Source of the DNA: Sandaracinus amylolyticus
GTDB lineage: Bacteria; Myxococcota_A; Polyangia; Polyangiales; Sandaracinaceae
Direction: 5' to 3'
Assembly: GCF_000737325.1 (NCBI RefSeq)
Contig: NZ_CP011125.1
Coordinates: 5,642,001-5,706,000, forward strand
Length of the DNA: 64,000 nt
Shown here: positions 26,859-36,137 of the stretch, piece after piece
Numbering within the stretch: the first letter of the stretch is position 1
Layout of the letters: every line of letters begins with the position of its first letter
Notes under the pieces: model-generated
What the model was told of the DNA's origin: nothing
What the model saw: the letters and a program-made list of their open reading frames with translations, nothing else
Database searches by the model: none
Made by a program: the position numbers and the translations under genes

Positions 26859-28745
26859 ATGCGCGACGACGAGCCGCCCTACCGTGCGATCGCGGACTCG
26901 ACGTACGACTGGGAGACGTGGATCGACGAGCACGATCGCGTGCGATGGGTGAACCCGGCGGTGCAGCGGCTCACCGGGTACGAGCCCGACGAGTGCCTCG
27001 CGATGCCCGGGTTCCCGCTCGCGATCGTGCATCCCGACGATCGCGCGCGCGCCGCGGAGGTGCTTCGCAGCGCACGCGAGGGGCGCACCGGCAACGACGT
27101 CGAGCTGCGCATCGTGCGGAAGGACGGCAGCACGCGCTTCGTCGCGATCTCGTGGCAGCCGCTGATCGTCCCGGCGGACGGTGCGCGCCGCGGGCTCCGG
27201 ACGAGCGTGCGCGACATCCAGGAGCGAAAGATCGCGGAGGAGCGCTTGCGCGAAGCGGAGCGGCAGGCCTCGCGATCCGCACACGAGCGCGCGGAGCTGC
27301 TCGCGACGCTGAGCCACGAGCTGCGCTCGCCGCTGCAGTGCATCGCCGGGTTCGCGGAGCTCCTCGCGCGCGAGCCCCTCGACGGCGAGCGACGACGATG
27401 GCTCGAGCTGGTCTCGGTGCAGAGCGACACGCTGCTCCGCCTCGTCGAAGATCTCCTCGAGCACGCATCACCCGGGGGCCCTCCCGTGCTGCGGCGCATG
27501 AGCTTCGACCTCGCGGCGCTCGTCGAGCACGAGGTCGACGCGATGCGACCGCGCGTGCACGACGGCGTGGTGCTCGGCGCGGCGATCGACGAGCGCGCGC
27601 GCGGCACGTTCGAAGGCGATCCCGATCAGCTCCGTCGCGTCCTCGCGAACCTGCTCTCGAACGCGACGCGCTTCACGAAGCGCGGGCGCATCGACGTGCG
27701 GCTCGCGGTCGACGAGGACGAGCTCGTGCTCGAGGTGCGCGACACCGGCGTCGGCATGAGCGACGCGCTGCTCGAGCACGCGCGGGAGCCGTTCGTCCAG
27801 GGCGCGCCGGGCGCTTCGTCGCGCAGTGGCGTCGGGCTGGGCCTCGCGATCGTCGATCGGCTGCTCGACGCGATGGGCGGCACGCTCGCGCTCGAGAGCC
27901 ACGAGGGCCAGGGCACGCGCGCCGTCGTGCGCTTCCGACTGTCGCGCACGAGCGCCGCGGCGCAGCCGGGCACACCCGCGGTGGAGCACGACCCGCGCGT
28001 CGCCGACGTGCGCGTGCTCGTCGTCGACGACTCCGATCCCGCGCGCGAGCTGCTCGGCGCGATGTTCCGCACGCTCGGCGTGCACGTGGACACCGTCGAG
28101 GACGGCCGCAGCGCGCTCGAGCGCGCGCGCAGCGAGCGCTACGACCTCGTCGTCATCGACTACCACATGCCCGAGCTCGACGGCCTCGAGACCGCGCGCC
28201 TCGTGCGCGCCGAGACACACCTCGCGTCGACGCGCCCGGTGCTCGCGCTGCTCACCGCGAACGTGCTCGCGGAGCCGCGCCACGATCCGGTCGGCGCGGG
28301 GCTCGACGTCGTGCTCGTGAAGCCGCTCCGCCTCGATCACGCGCGCGGCCTGGTACGGCTCGCGATCGACGGAGCGGATCGCGCGCGCACCGTGGTCGCG
28401 CCTCCGCGGCGCGCGGGCATCGACGAGATCGATCGCGAGGTGGTGCACGATCTCGCGTCGGTGCGCGGCGCCGATGGCACCACGCTCCTCGTGCGCACCG
28501 TCGCGCGTGTCCGCGCCCACGCCGCCGACGCGATCGCGAAGATGCGCGCGTCCGAGCCGCGCGCTGGAGACGCTCACGCGCTCAAGGGCCTCGTCGCGAG
28601 CATCGGCGCGAGACGTGCCGCGGAGCGCGCCGGCGCGCTCGAGACCGCGCTGCGCGAAGGCCTCGCGCGCGAGGTGATCGAGGCGCGCATCGACGCGCTC
28701 GAGCGCGATCTCGATCGCGCGCTCACCACGCTCGACGCGATGTGA
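26859..28745 (+). CDS. Hybrid sensor histidine kinase (PAS-HisKA-HATPase-REC-Hpt)
   Basis: 628 residues, no membrane helix, so a cytoplasmic sensor. Order: PAS/PAC (about 7-125), HisKA with His153 (LSHELRSPL), HATPase_c (N box NLLSNATRF, G1 DTGVGM, G2 GVGLGLAI), receiver with Asp434 (VIDYHMPELDG), and Hpt with His573 (HALKG). The parts allow a relay His153 to Asp434 to His573 to Asp59 of the response regulator directly upstream. The PAS fold could bind a small ligand or cofactor; its signal is not evident. Confidence 0.9.
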   Translation: MRDDEPPYRAIADSTYDWETWIDEHDRVRWVNPAVQRLTGYEPDECLAMPGFPLAIVHPDDRARAAEVLRSAREGRTGNDVELRIVRKDGSTRFVAISWQPLIVPADGARRGLRTSVRDIQERKIAEERLREAERQASRSAHERAELLATLSHELRSPLQCIAGFAELLAREPLDGERRRWLELVSVQSDTLLRLVEDLLEHASPGGPPVLRRMSFDLAALVEHEVDAMRPRVHDGVVLGAAIDERARGTFEGDPDQLRRVLANLLSNATRFTKRGRIDVRLAVDEDELVLEVRDTGVGMSDALLEHAREPFVQGAPGASSRSGVGLGLAIVDRLLDAMGGTLALESHEGQGTRAVVRFRLSRTSAAAQPGTPAVEHDPRVADVRVLVVDDSDPARELLGAMFRTLGVHVDTVEDGRSALERARSERYDLVVIDYHMPELDGLETARLVRAETHLASTRPVLALLTANVLAEPRHDPVGAGLDVVLVKPLRLDHARGLVRLAIDGADRARTVVAPPRRAGIDEIDREVVHDLASVRGADGTTLLVRTVARVRAHAADAIAKMRASEPRAGDAHALKGLVASIGARRAAERAGALETALREGLAREVIEARIDALERDLDRALTTLDAM

Positions 28746-28761
28746 GCGCGCGACCGGAGCG

Positions 28762-31206
28762 TCAGCCGGTCATCATCTTCCCGAACTTCGCGTTCAGCAT
28801 CGGGTCGCTCGCGAGCTTGATCCCCCACGCCTGCGACGCCTGCATGTAGCTGCCCATGTCGAGCCCGTACTTCTTCAGCGCGCCGTTGAAGTCGCCGCCC
28901 TGCATCTGTTTCATGAGGCCGACGTAGTCCGACAGCTTCGCGAGCTTCTGGCCGGGGAACACGGTGGGATCGGCATCGCCGCCCTCCCCCGCCGCCATCG
29001 CCTGCGCCGCCGCCATCTGGTTCTGCTTCGCGCTCTCCACGTCGAACGCGCCGCCGCGGATCTGCTGCGCGACGCGCCCTTCGTGGCTGTTCGCGTCCAC
29101 GCCCGACTGCTTCAGCTGGAAGCGCGCGGTCAGATCGAAGAACCGCTTCTGCAGCGCGCCGTCCGCGTTGATCCGCTGATCCCACCCCGGCACACGCGCC
29201 GCGGCCGCGCTCATCGGCGCCGGAATCCCGAAGCGCTTGCACAACGCGGCGAGCTCCGGCTGCGCACCGCCGCCCATCGCGGCCATGATCGCGCTGCCCG
29301 CGCCGCCGCCCTGCTTCATCAGGATCGCGTCACGCAGCGCGCTCAGCTCGGCGTACTGCTCGAGCGTCAGCCCGCCGTGCTTCTCCTCCGCGAACTCGAC
29401 CTTCTGCGACTCGCACCGCAGCTTCCACTGCGCGAGCTTCTCCACCATCTCGCGCGGGTGCCCGCCGAGGTTCTTCCACACGTTGACGAGCGGGTACTCC
29501 CAGCACGTGAAGCCCTGCTGCGGGATGATCTTCTCGAGCTGCGCGAACACGCCCTCGACGTCCTCGCGCACGCTCGCGTCGTGCGCCGCGAGCCAGCCCA
29601 TCGCGACGATCGCGGCATCGCACACCCAGTCCGTCGGACCGAACGCGATCGACCACAACGTGCGCCGACGCTGGCTGCTCTCCCAGGGCGTCGCGTCGAG
29701 GTACGCGATCACCAGCGCCGCCGCGACCTGACACTTCTGCACCCAGATCAGCGGGTCGTGCCGCGGCGACGGCAGCGGCGGCGGATGCACCATCGCGCAG
29801 AGCAGCTGGTTCATCCACGCCGGCCCCATCTGCGCCGCGAGCGCCTGCGCGAGCGGCTGCCACATCGGCAGGCAGTACGGCGTCTTCGCGATCTCCGCGA
29901 TCGCCGCGTGCACGCGCGGATCGGGCGCCGGCGTGTTGGGCCGCGGCACCTTGTCGTCGAACGCCCAGAGCTGGAAGTCGACCTGCGCTTTCGGCGAGCG
30001 CGGGTCGGGCTGCTGCACGCCCTCGACCTTCGCCGCGATGCCGACCTGCATCCAGCCCTGCGCCTTCGTCCACAGCTGGAACGCCGCGAGCGCGCTCGGC
30101 GCCTCCATGTACGTCAGCGGGATGTCGATCCCGAGCCCGGTGGGCGGCGGCGGCTTCCGCGTGAGCTGCGCGATGATGTCGCGCGCGGCGTGCGCGGTGG
30201 AGTCTCCCGCGCCGGGCAGCCACGTGAAGTACGGCTTGTCGCCGAACAGATCCATCAAGAGGTCGGACGCACGCCCGTTGCCGTCGGCCATGCGCCACAG
30301 CTGCTCGCGCACGTCGGGCGCGCCGGTCTTCTTGTGCTCGGCGTACAGGATCGACGCGCTCGCCCACGCCTGCTTGCCGTCCTTCGCGAGCACGTCGCGA
30401 TACGCCGCGATCGCCTCGTCCCAGCGCGACGCGCCGAGGTACGTGTCGCCGACGTCGAGCAGCGCCGCGATCTCGTCGGGCCGCATCGAGTACGCGTGGC
30501 GGTAGTACTGCACCGCCTCGTCGACGCGCTTCGCATCGCGGAGCGCGCTCGCGAGACCGATGCACGTGTTCCAGTCGTTCTTCAGCTGGAACGCGTAGCC
30601 CGCGTACTGGATCGCCTGGTCGAAGCGCGCGACGCGCCGGAGCGCGACGCCGATCGCGAAGATGACGAACGCCTCCTGCGGGTGCGCGCCGTAGAGCGCA
30701 CCGAGCAGATCGACCGCGGCCTCGCAGTTCTTCCGGCGCGGATCGCTCTCGGAGCACGGCGCGCTCACGCTCGTCACGGCGCGCAGCACCGAGGGCACGA
30801 TGCGCCCGGTGATCACGTCGAGCGGGATCGACTGCACCACGCCCGGCTGCTGCGCCCAGTCGCGCGCCCACGCGAGGTACGCGCAGTCGGGCCGCACCGC
30901 CGCGACCTCCGCGACCGTCGCGATCGCCTCCGCGTGCTGCTTCTTCCACGCGAGCACGTAGCCGCGCGTCGCGGCGGTGATGAAGTCCGCCTTCGCCTCG
31001 TCGGGCCGCACGAACACCATCGGATCGGGCGCCTTCGACAGCACCTGATCGATCAGCGCGCGCCACTCGCGGTTCGTCGGATCGGTCGCGAGCGCCGAGC
31101 TCACGTGGAAGAGCGCCTGCGCGAGATCGCTCCGCGCCAGCGCCTGCCTCGCATGCTCGATGTTGTCGAGCGCGACGTTGCCCCCGAGCTGTCCCTCGAT
31201 CGCCAC
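28762..31206 (-). CDS. Large TPR-containing protein
   Basis: 814 residues. The start is GTG at 31204-31206, with GAGGGAGGGG just upstream. The N-terminal half has TPR helices (about 8-42, then 170-310 with ALRRVARFDQAIQYAGYAF and YLGASRWDEAIAAYRDVLA). The C-terminal half is helical, not recognised, with a Gly/Ala-rich turn (about 660-680) and a final FGKMMTG. No signal peptide, so cytoplasmic; a scaffold role is the usual inference for TPR proteins. It converges with the hybrid kinase gene and is divergent from the lipase-like gene. Confidence 0.65.
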   Translation of the reverse strand: MAIEGQLGGNVALDNIEHARQALARSDLAQALFHVSSALATDPTNREWRALIDQVLSKAPDPMVFVRPDEAKADFITAATRGYVLAWKKQHAEAIATVAEVAAVRPDCAYLAWARDWAQQPGVVQSIPLDVITGRIVPSVLRAVTSVSAPCSESDPRRKNCEAAVDLLGALYGAHPQEAFVIFAIGVALRRVARFDQAIQYAGYAFQLKNDWNTCIGLASALRDAKRVDEAVQYYRHAYSMRPDEIAALLDVGDTYLGASRWDEAIAAYRDVLAKDGKQAWASASILYAEHKKTGAPDVREQLWRMADGNGRASDLLMDLFGDKPYFTWLPGAGDSTAHAARDIIAQLTRKPPPPTGLGIDIPLTYMEAPSALAAFQLWTKAQGWMQVGIAAKVEGVQQPDPRSPKAQVDFQLWAFDDKVPRPNTPAPDPRVHAAIAEIAKTPYCLPMWQPLAQALAAQMGPAWMNQLLCAMVHPPPLPSPRHDPLIWVQKCQVAAALVIAYLDATPWESSQRRRTLWSIAFGPTDWVCDAAIVAMGWLAAHDASVREDVEGVFAQLEKIIPQQGFTCWEYPLVNVWKNLGGHPREMVEKLAQWKLRCESQKVEFAEEKHGGLTLEQYAELSALRDAILMKQGGGAGSAIMAAMGGGAQPELAALCKRFGIPAPMSAAAARVPGWDQRINADGALQKRFFDLTARFQLKQSGVDANSHEGRVAQQIRGGAFDVESAKQNQMAAAQAMAAGEGGDADPTVFPGQKLAKLSDYVGLMKQMQGGDFNGALKKYGLDMGSYMQASQAWGIKLASDPMLNAKFGKMMTG

Positions 31207-31260
31207 GGCCCCTCCCTCGTTCTCGCGCGACGAGTCTACCTGCGCGCGGTCGCGAGCACG

Positions 31261-31289
31261 TTGAGCTTTTCGCGACCGACCCGTACGCT
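31261..31289 (+). promoter_or_regulatory. Promoter of the lipase-like lipoprotein gene
   Basis: TTGAGC (31261-31266) and TACGCT (31284-31289) are separated by 17 bases. The ATG at 31298 is 8 bases beyond the -10 box with no Shine-Dalgarno sequence, so the message may be leaderless. Confidence 0.45.
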
Positions 31290-31297
31290 TTTCGCCG

Positions 31298-33349
31298 ATG
31301 GCGCGCACCGGACGTACGCTCGCGATCTTCGCCTCCGCGCTGCTCGCGTCGTGCTTCGAGGACACCTCGACGCCGATCGTCACGGACGTCGATCGCGAGG
31401 TGTTCATGGACTTCGCGTCGAGCGATCTCTACGGCGCGCCGTTCCCCGGCGAGCACCTCGTCGGCGACGACGGTGCGATCGATCTCTCGCGCGCGACGAA
31501 CCCCGTCGGCAGCACGATCGTCGATCAGATCCACGACGCGCTCGCGACCGTCGACGGCTTCGGCACGACGTCGCCGATCCACTTCCGTCTCGACGGCCCG
31601 ATCGACACGTCGCTCCTGCCGGACGCGCGCGCGAGCGTGACGTCGAGCTCGCCGATCCTGCTCCTCGACGTCGATCCCGAGTCGCCCTTCCACGGCGCGT
31701 TGCACCCGTTCCGCGCGTCGTTCGACGTCGACGCCGGTCCGTATGCGGGCCCGAACCTCCTCACGCTCCTGCCGGTGCAGGGACGCCCGCTCCGGCCGCG
31801 CACGCGCTACGCCGCCATCCTCACGCGCGCGCTGCGCGGCGACGACGATCAGCCGTTCGTCCGCGCGCCCGCGCTCGACGCGCTGCTCGCGGGCGAGACC
31901 CCGGATGGCCTCTCCGAGCGCGCGGCGAGCGCGTTCCGCGACGCGCTCGATCGGCTCCGCGAGCTCGAGACGGTCGCGCTCGACGACGTCGTCGCGCTCA
32001 CCGTGTTCCGCACCGGCGATCCGCTCGAGGTGCTGCGCCGCGCGGTCGCCGCGACCGAAGGCGCGCATGCGCCCGCGCTCGAGACCGCGTTCGAGGCGCG
32101 CGAGACCTTCGACGACTACTGCGTCTTCGAGGGCGCGATGCGCGTGCCCGTGTTCCAGCAGGGCGAGCCGCCCTTCCAGCGCGAAGGCGGCGCGTGGGCG
32201 CTCGACGACGACGGCGCGCCGGTCCGCCAGCGCGAAGAGACGGCGCGCGTGTGGATCACGATCCCGCGCACCACGATGCCCGCGGCGGGCTTCCCGACCA
32301 CGATGCTGATCCGCACCGGCGCGGGCGGAGATCGTCCGCTGGTCGATCGCGGCGCGCGCGCCGAGGAAGGCGGCCCCGCGCTCGCGCCGGGCACCGGTCC
32401 CGCGCTCGAATTCGCGCGCGCAGGGTTCGCGGGGATCAGCATCGAGGGGCCGCACGGTGGCTCGCGCAACGTGAGCGGCGGCGACGAGCAGTTCCTCGTC
32501 TTCAACATCCAGAACCCGATCGCGCTGCGCGACAACCTGCGTCAGTCGGCGCTCGAGCTGGTGCTGCTCGCGCGCGCGCTCGACACGCTCACGATCGACG
32601 CGTCGTCGTGCGAGGGCTTCGCCTCCGAGGACGGCAGCGCGCGCTTCGACACCGCGCACCTCGCGCTCTTCGGTCACTCGATGGGCGCGTCGATCGCACC
32701 GCTCGCCGCGGCGTTCGAGCCGCGCTTCGCCGCGCTCGTGCTGAGCGGCGCAGGCGCGAGCTGGATCGAGAACGTCGTGTACAAGGAGCGCCCGATCGCG
32801 ACGCGCCCGCTCGCCGAGGCGCTCCTCCGCTACACGGGGCGTCGCCAGCTCACCGAGCACGACGTGATGCTCGGCCTCCTGCAGTGGGCGGGCGAGGCCG
32901 CGGACGCGCAGGTCTACGCGCCGCTGCTCGTGCACGCGCCGGAGGTCGGCGCGCCGCGACACGTGCTGATGTTCCAGGGCATCGTGGATCGCTACATCCT
33001 GCCGCCGATCGCGAACCCGCTGTCGCTCGCGCTCGGGGTCGATCGTGCGGGCCCCGCGCTCGACGCGGACGATCCGCGCCTCGATGCGTACGACACGCTC
33101 GAGCACCTCCTGTGGCTCAGCACGCGCGGCCTCGTCGATCTCCCGGCTGCCGGCAACGTGGAGATCGACGATGCGATCGTCACCGCGGTCGTCGCGCAGC
33201 ACGCCGAGGACGGCATCGAGGACGGCCACGAGACGGCGTTCCAGACCGAGGCACCGAAGGCGCAGTACCGATGCTTCCTCCGCACGTTCGCGCGCGACGA
33301 AGCGCCGCGCGTGCCCGATCCCGGCGTGTCCGATCCTTCGTGCGAATGA
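31298..33349 (+). CDS. Lipase-like alpha/beta hydrolase lipoprotein
   Basis: 683 residues. Lipoprotein signal with LLASC (Cys19). The N-terminal region matches the bacterial virulence-factor lipase N-terminal type (PFPGEHLV, GFGTTSPIHFRLDGPID), and the second half is an alpha/beta hydrolase with nucleophile elbow GHSMG (Ser461). The acid and His of the triad are not certain; FQGIVDRYI (about 565-573) is a candidate region for the Asp. A paralogue with the same layout lies at 59944-62094. Probably anchored to the outer membrane or cell surface. The amidase gene follows after 10 bases. Confidence 0.75.
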   Translation: MARTGRTLAIFASALLASCFEDTSTPIVTDVDREVFMDFASSDLYGAPFPGEHLVGDDGAIDLSRATNPVGSTIVDQIHDALATVDGFGTTSPIHFRLDGPIDTSLLPDARASVTSSSPILLLDVDPESPFHGALHPFRASFDVDAGPYAGPNLLTLLPVQGRPLRPRTRYAAILTRALRGDDDQPFVRAPALDALLAGETPDGLSERAASAFRDALDRLRELETVALDDVVALTVFRTGDPLEVLRRAVAATEGAHAPALETAFEARETFDDYCVFEGAMRVPVFQQGEPPFQREGGAWALDDDGAPVRQREETARVWITIPRTTMPAAGFPTTMLIRTGAGGDRPLVDRGARAEEGGPALAPGTGPALEFARAGFAGISIEGPHGGSRNVSGGDEQFLVFNIQNPIALRDNLRQSALELVLLARALDTLTIDASSCEGFASEDGSARFDTAHLALFGHSMGASIAPLAAAFEPRFAALVLSGAGASWIENVVYKERPIATRPLAEALLRYTGRRQLTEHDVMLGLLQWAGEAADAQVYAPLLVHAPEVGAPRHVLMFQGIVDRYILPPIANPLSLALGVDRAGPALDADDPRLDAYDTLEHLLWLSTRGLVDLPAAGNVEIDDAIVTAVVAQHAEDGIEDGHETAFQTEAPKAQYRCFLRTFARDEAPRVPDPGVSDPSCE

Positions 33350-33359
33350 GAGCGACCGA

Positions 33360-34835
33360 GTGAACGACATCGTGATGATCGAGACCCTCCCCGCGCGCAC
33401 CGTGCGCGAAGATCCGCTGACCTGGTCCGGCACCCGCATCGCGCAGGCGATCCGCACCGGCGAGCGCACCAGCGAGGAGATCGTCGGCCTGCACCTCGCG
33501 CACATGCAGCGCGTCAACCCGCGCCTCAACGCGGTCGTGCGCGCGCGCGCCGACGACGCGCTCGCGGAGGCACGCCGCGCGGACGAGGCGCCGAAGAGCG
33601 CCGCGCTGCCGCGCTTCCACGGCGTGCCGTGCACGATCAAGGAGACGTTCGCGCTCACCGGCATGCCGCTCACGGCGGGGCTGGTCGCGCGCCGCGAGAT
33701 CGTCAGCGAGACCGACGCGGTCGCGGTGCGTCGCATGCGCGCGATGGGCGCGATCCCGCTCGGCGTGACGAACGTGTCCGAGCTCTGCATGTGGATGGAG
33801 AGCCACAACACGGTCTACGGGCGCTGCCACAACCCGTACGACGCGTCGCGTACCGTCGGCGGCAGCTCGGGCGGCGAAGGCGCGGCGATCGGCGCGGGCA
33901 TCGCGCCGTTCGGCCTCGGCGCCGACGTCGGCGGATCGATCCGCATGCCCGCGTTCTTCAACGGCGTGTTCGGCCACAAGCCGACCGGCGGGCTCGTGCC
34001 GAACGCGGGGCAGTGGCCGATCGCGCACGGTCCCGCGCTCCGCTACCTGTGCAGCGGACCGATCGCACGTCGCGCGGAGGATCTCTGGCCGCTGCTCTGC
34101 GATCTCGCGGGCCCCGATGCCGCGAGCCCGGAGTGCGTCGAGTGCGTCGCCGGCGATCCGAGCGAGGTGTCGCTCGAGGGGCTGCGGGTGCTGCACGTCG
34201 CCGACAACGGCCTCAACCGCGTGCATCGCGAGCTCGCCGCGGCACAGGAACGCGCGGCGCGTCACCTCGAGGCGCGCGGCGCGCGCGTCGAGCGCATGCG
34301 CATCCCGGCGCTCGCCGAGTCCGTCCTGATCTGGGCCGCGATGATGAGCGACGCGGGCGGCGAGGAGTTCGCGGACATGCTCTTCGGCGCGCGTCGCCCG
34401 CTCCTGCCGGAGCTCGCGCGCTTCGTCGTCGGTCGCAGCCCTCACACGCTCCCGGCGCTCGCGCTCGCGGCGCTCGAGCAGATCCCGAAGCGACTGCCGG
34501 GCGACACCTCGAAGACCGTCGCGAAGGGCCACGCGCTCAAGCGCGAGCTCGTCGAGCGCATCGGCGACGGAGTGATGCTGTATCCGTCGTACACGCGCCC
34601 CGCGCCGCGCCACAACATGCCGCTGCTCACGCCGATCGACTGGGCGTACTGCGCGGTGATCAACGTGATGGAGCTGCCGAGCACGCAGGTCCCGCTGGGC
34701 CTCGGCAGCGAGGGCCTTCCGCTCGGCTGTCAGGTCATCGGGCGTCATCGCAACGACCACGTGACCATCGCCGTGGCGCTGGAGCTCGAGCGCGCGTTCG
34801 GCGGATGGGTCCCTCCGGCGCTGCTGCGCCGCTGA
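33360..34835 (+). CDS. FAAH-like amidase (amidase signature family)
   Basis: 491 residues. The Ser-cisSer-Lys triad is intact: Lys94 (TIKET), Ser169 (GGSSGGEG) and Ser193 (DVGGSIRMP). The spacing is the same as in mammalian fatty acid amide hydrolase (142/217/241), and GGSSGGEGAAIGAG closely follows the FAAH motif. It should hydrolyse an amide; fatty acid amides or lipoamino acids are possible. No membrane helix. GTG at 33360 lies 10 bases after the lipase-like gene, which suggests co-transcription; an ATG at 33375 is a weaker alternative. Confidence 0.85.
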   Translation: MNDIVMIETLPARTVREDPLTWSGTRIAQAIRTGERTSEEIVGLHLAHMQRVNPRLNAVVRARADDALAEARRADEAPKSAALPRFHGVPCTIKETFALTGMPLTAGLVARREIVSETDAVAVRRMRAMGAIPLGVTNVSELCMWMESHNTVYGRCHNPYDASRTVGGSSGGEGAAIGAGIAPFGLGADVGGSIRMPAFFNGVFGHKPTGGLVPNAGQWPIAHGPALRYLCSGPIARRAEDLWPLLCDLAGPDAASPECVECVAGDPSEVSLEGLRVLHVADNGLNRVHRELAAAQERAARHLEARGARVERMRIPALAESVLIWAAMMSDAGGEEFADMLFGARRPLLPELARFVVGRSPHTLPALALAALEQIPKRLPGDTSKTVAKGHALKRELVERIGDGVMLYPSYTRPAPRHNMPLLTPIDWAYCAVINVMELPSTQVPLGLGSEGLPLGCQVIGRHRNDHVTIAVALELERAFGGWVPPALLRR

Positions 34836-34864
34836 GCGTCGATCTCGATGGGCGCCGGAGCAGC

Positions 34865-34902
34865 GCGCGCGCCGTACATCGGGCGCGCCGCAGCGCGTTT
34901 TT
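34865..34902 (+). terminator. Rho-independent terminator after the amidase gene
   Basis: GC stem GCGCGCC (34867-34873)/GGCGCGC (34882-34888) with an 8-base loop, then TTTTT at 34898-34902, about 30 bases after the stop. The 9-base gap before the T run makes the exact structure uncertain. Confidence 0.5.
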
Positions 34903-34963
34903 CCCGCGGATCTGCGCGGCACGGCGCTTGAGATGCGCGTCTTTCCGCTGGGGGAGATCGCAC

Positions 34964-36136
34964 ATGACGCGCGACGGACTCGCGGTGATCGGGATGCTCG
35001 CGGCGCTCGCCTCGGGATGCGATGGAGCGAGCGCGACGTACGAGCCATGCGGTGCCTACGGACAGTGCAGCGGCGGGCGCACGTGCGTCGACGGTCGATG
35101 CACGATGCCGCCCACGCCTCGCGCGGACCTCGACGGTGGCGGGGCGCGCCCCGATGCCGGGCCGTGTCGCGCGATCACCGCGGAGTCGACGGCGCGCCCG
35201 GTGCCCGTCGACATCGTCGTCGCGATCGACAACTCGGGCAGCATGTCCGAGGAAGCGGCGCAGGTGCGCACGAACATCAACACGTTCGCGTCCATCCTCG
35301 GCGCGAGCGGTCTCGACTACCGCGTCGTGCTGATCAGCCGTCCCGACGGCGAGCGCGGCGTCTGCGTGCCGGTGCCGCTCGGCTCGGGCGAGCCCGACTG
35401 CACGAGCGGCCCCGAAGGACGCCTGCTCGCGATCCACGACGCCGTCGGATCCGACGACGCGATCGATCTCGTGATCGAGCACTACCCCGACTACCGCGAC
35501 TTCCTCCGCCCGAACGCCGCGAAGGCGTTCCTCTGGATCACCGACGACGAGGCCGGGACGTTCAGCGCCGACGCCGCGCGCGACGCGCTCGCGGCGCTCG
35601 AGCCCGACGGCATGTTCGCGCGCACCATCCACAACTCGATCGTCGGCCACTACGGCGAGACGCCCGCGACGTGGGCCGACGACGCCGCCGGCGACTGCGA
35701 GTCGCTCGCCGATCCCGGCGAGACGTACATGCGCCTCACGCAGTGCCTCGACGATCGCAACGAGCCGATCGCCGACTGCATCGCGGGCCGCAGCGGCCGC
35801 GTGTGCGAGACGGACTGGAGCGCGATCTTCGACTCGATCGCGCGCGGCGTGATCGAAGGCGTGCCCGTGCCGTGCGAGTTCGCGCTTCCCGACGCACCGC
35901 CCGGCGCGGTGCTCGATCACGACGCGATCCGCGTCACCTACACCGCGGGCGATGGATCGCGACGCGAGCTCGCGCGCGCTCCGAGCGCGAGCGCGTGCGC
36001 CGCGGACGCGTGGCACTTCGACGACGCGGCGTCGCCGCGCGCGATCACGCTCTGCAGCGAGCTCTGTCGCACCGTGCAGTCCGACGCCGACGCGCGGCTC
36101 GACATCGGCTTCGGCTGCTTCCCCGCCCTGGAGTGA
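34964..36136 (+). CDS. von Willebrand factor A-domain lipoprotein
   Basis: 390 residues. Lipobox LASGC (Cys19), a Cys-rich CGAYGQCSGGRTC module (about 29-42), an Asp/Gly linker, then a VWA domain with MIDAS motif DNSGS (about 86-90) and the later acidic WITDDEAG. The C-terminal third has paired cysteines. Such myxobacterial lipoproteins are presumed metal-dependent adhesion or assembly proteins; a role here is not known. GGGGGAG lies before the ATG at 34964. Confidence 0.75.
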   Translation: MTRDGLAVIGMLAALASGCDGASATYEPCGAYGQCSGGRTCVDGRCTMPPTPRADLDGGGARPDAGPCRAITAESTARPVPVDIVVAIDNSGSMSEEAAQVRTNINTFASILGASGLDYRVVLISRPDGERGVCVPVPLGSGEPDCTSGPEGRLLAIHDAVGSDDAIDLVIEHYPDYRDFLRPNAAKAFLWITDDEAGTFSADAARDALAALEPDGMFARTIHNSIVGHYGETPATWADDAAGDCESLADPGETYMRLTQCLDDRNEPIADCIAGRSGRVCETDWSAIFDSIARGVIEGVPVPCEFALPDAPPGAVLDHDAIRVTYTAGDGSRRELARAPSASACAADAWHFDDAASPRAITLCSELCRTVQSDADARLDIGFGCFPALE

Positions 36137-36137
36137 C

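Noticed and set aside
29083-33363. Plus-strand frame of 1426 codons
   Set aside because: Antisense to the TPR gene and out of frame with the lipase-like gene; composition is random Arg-rich.
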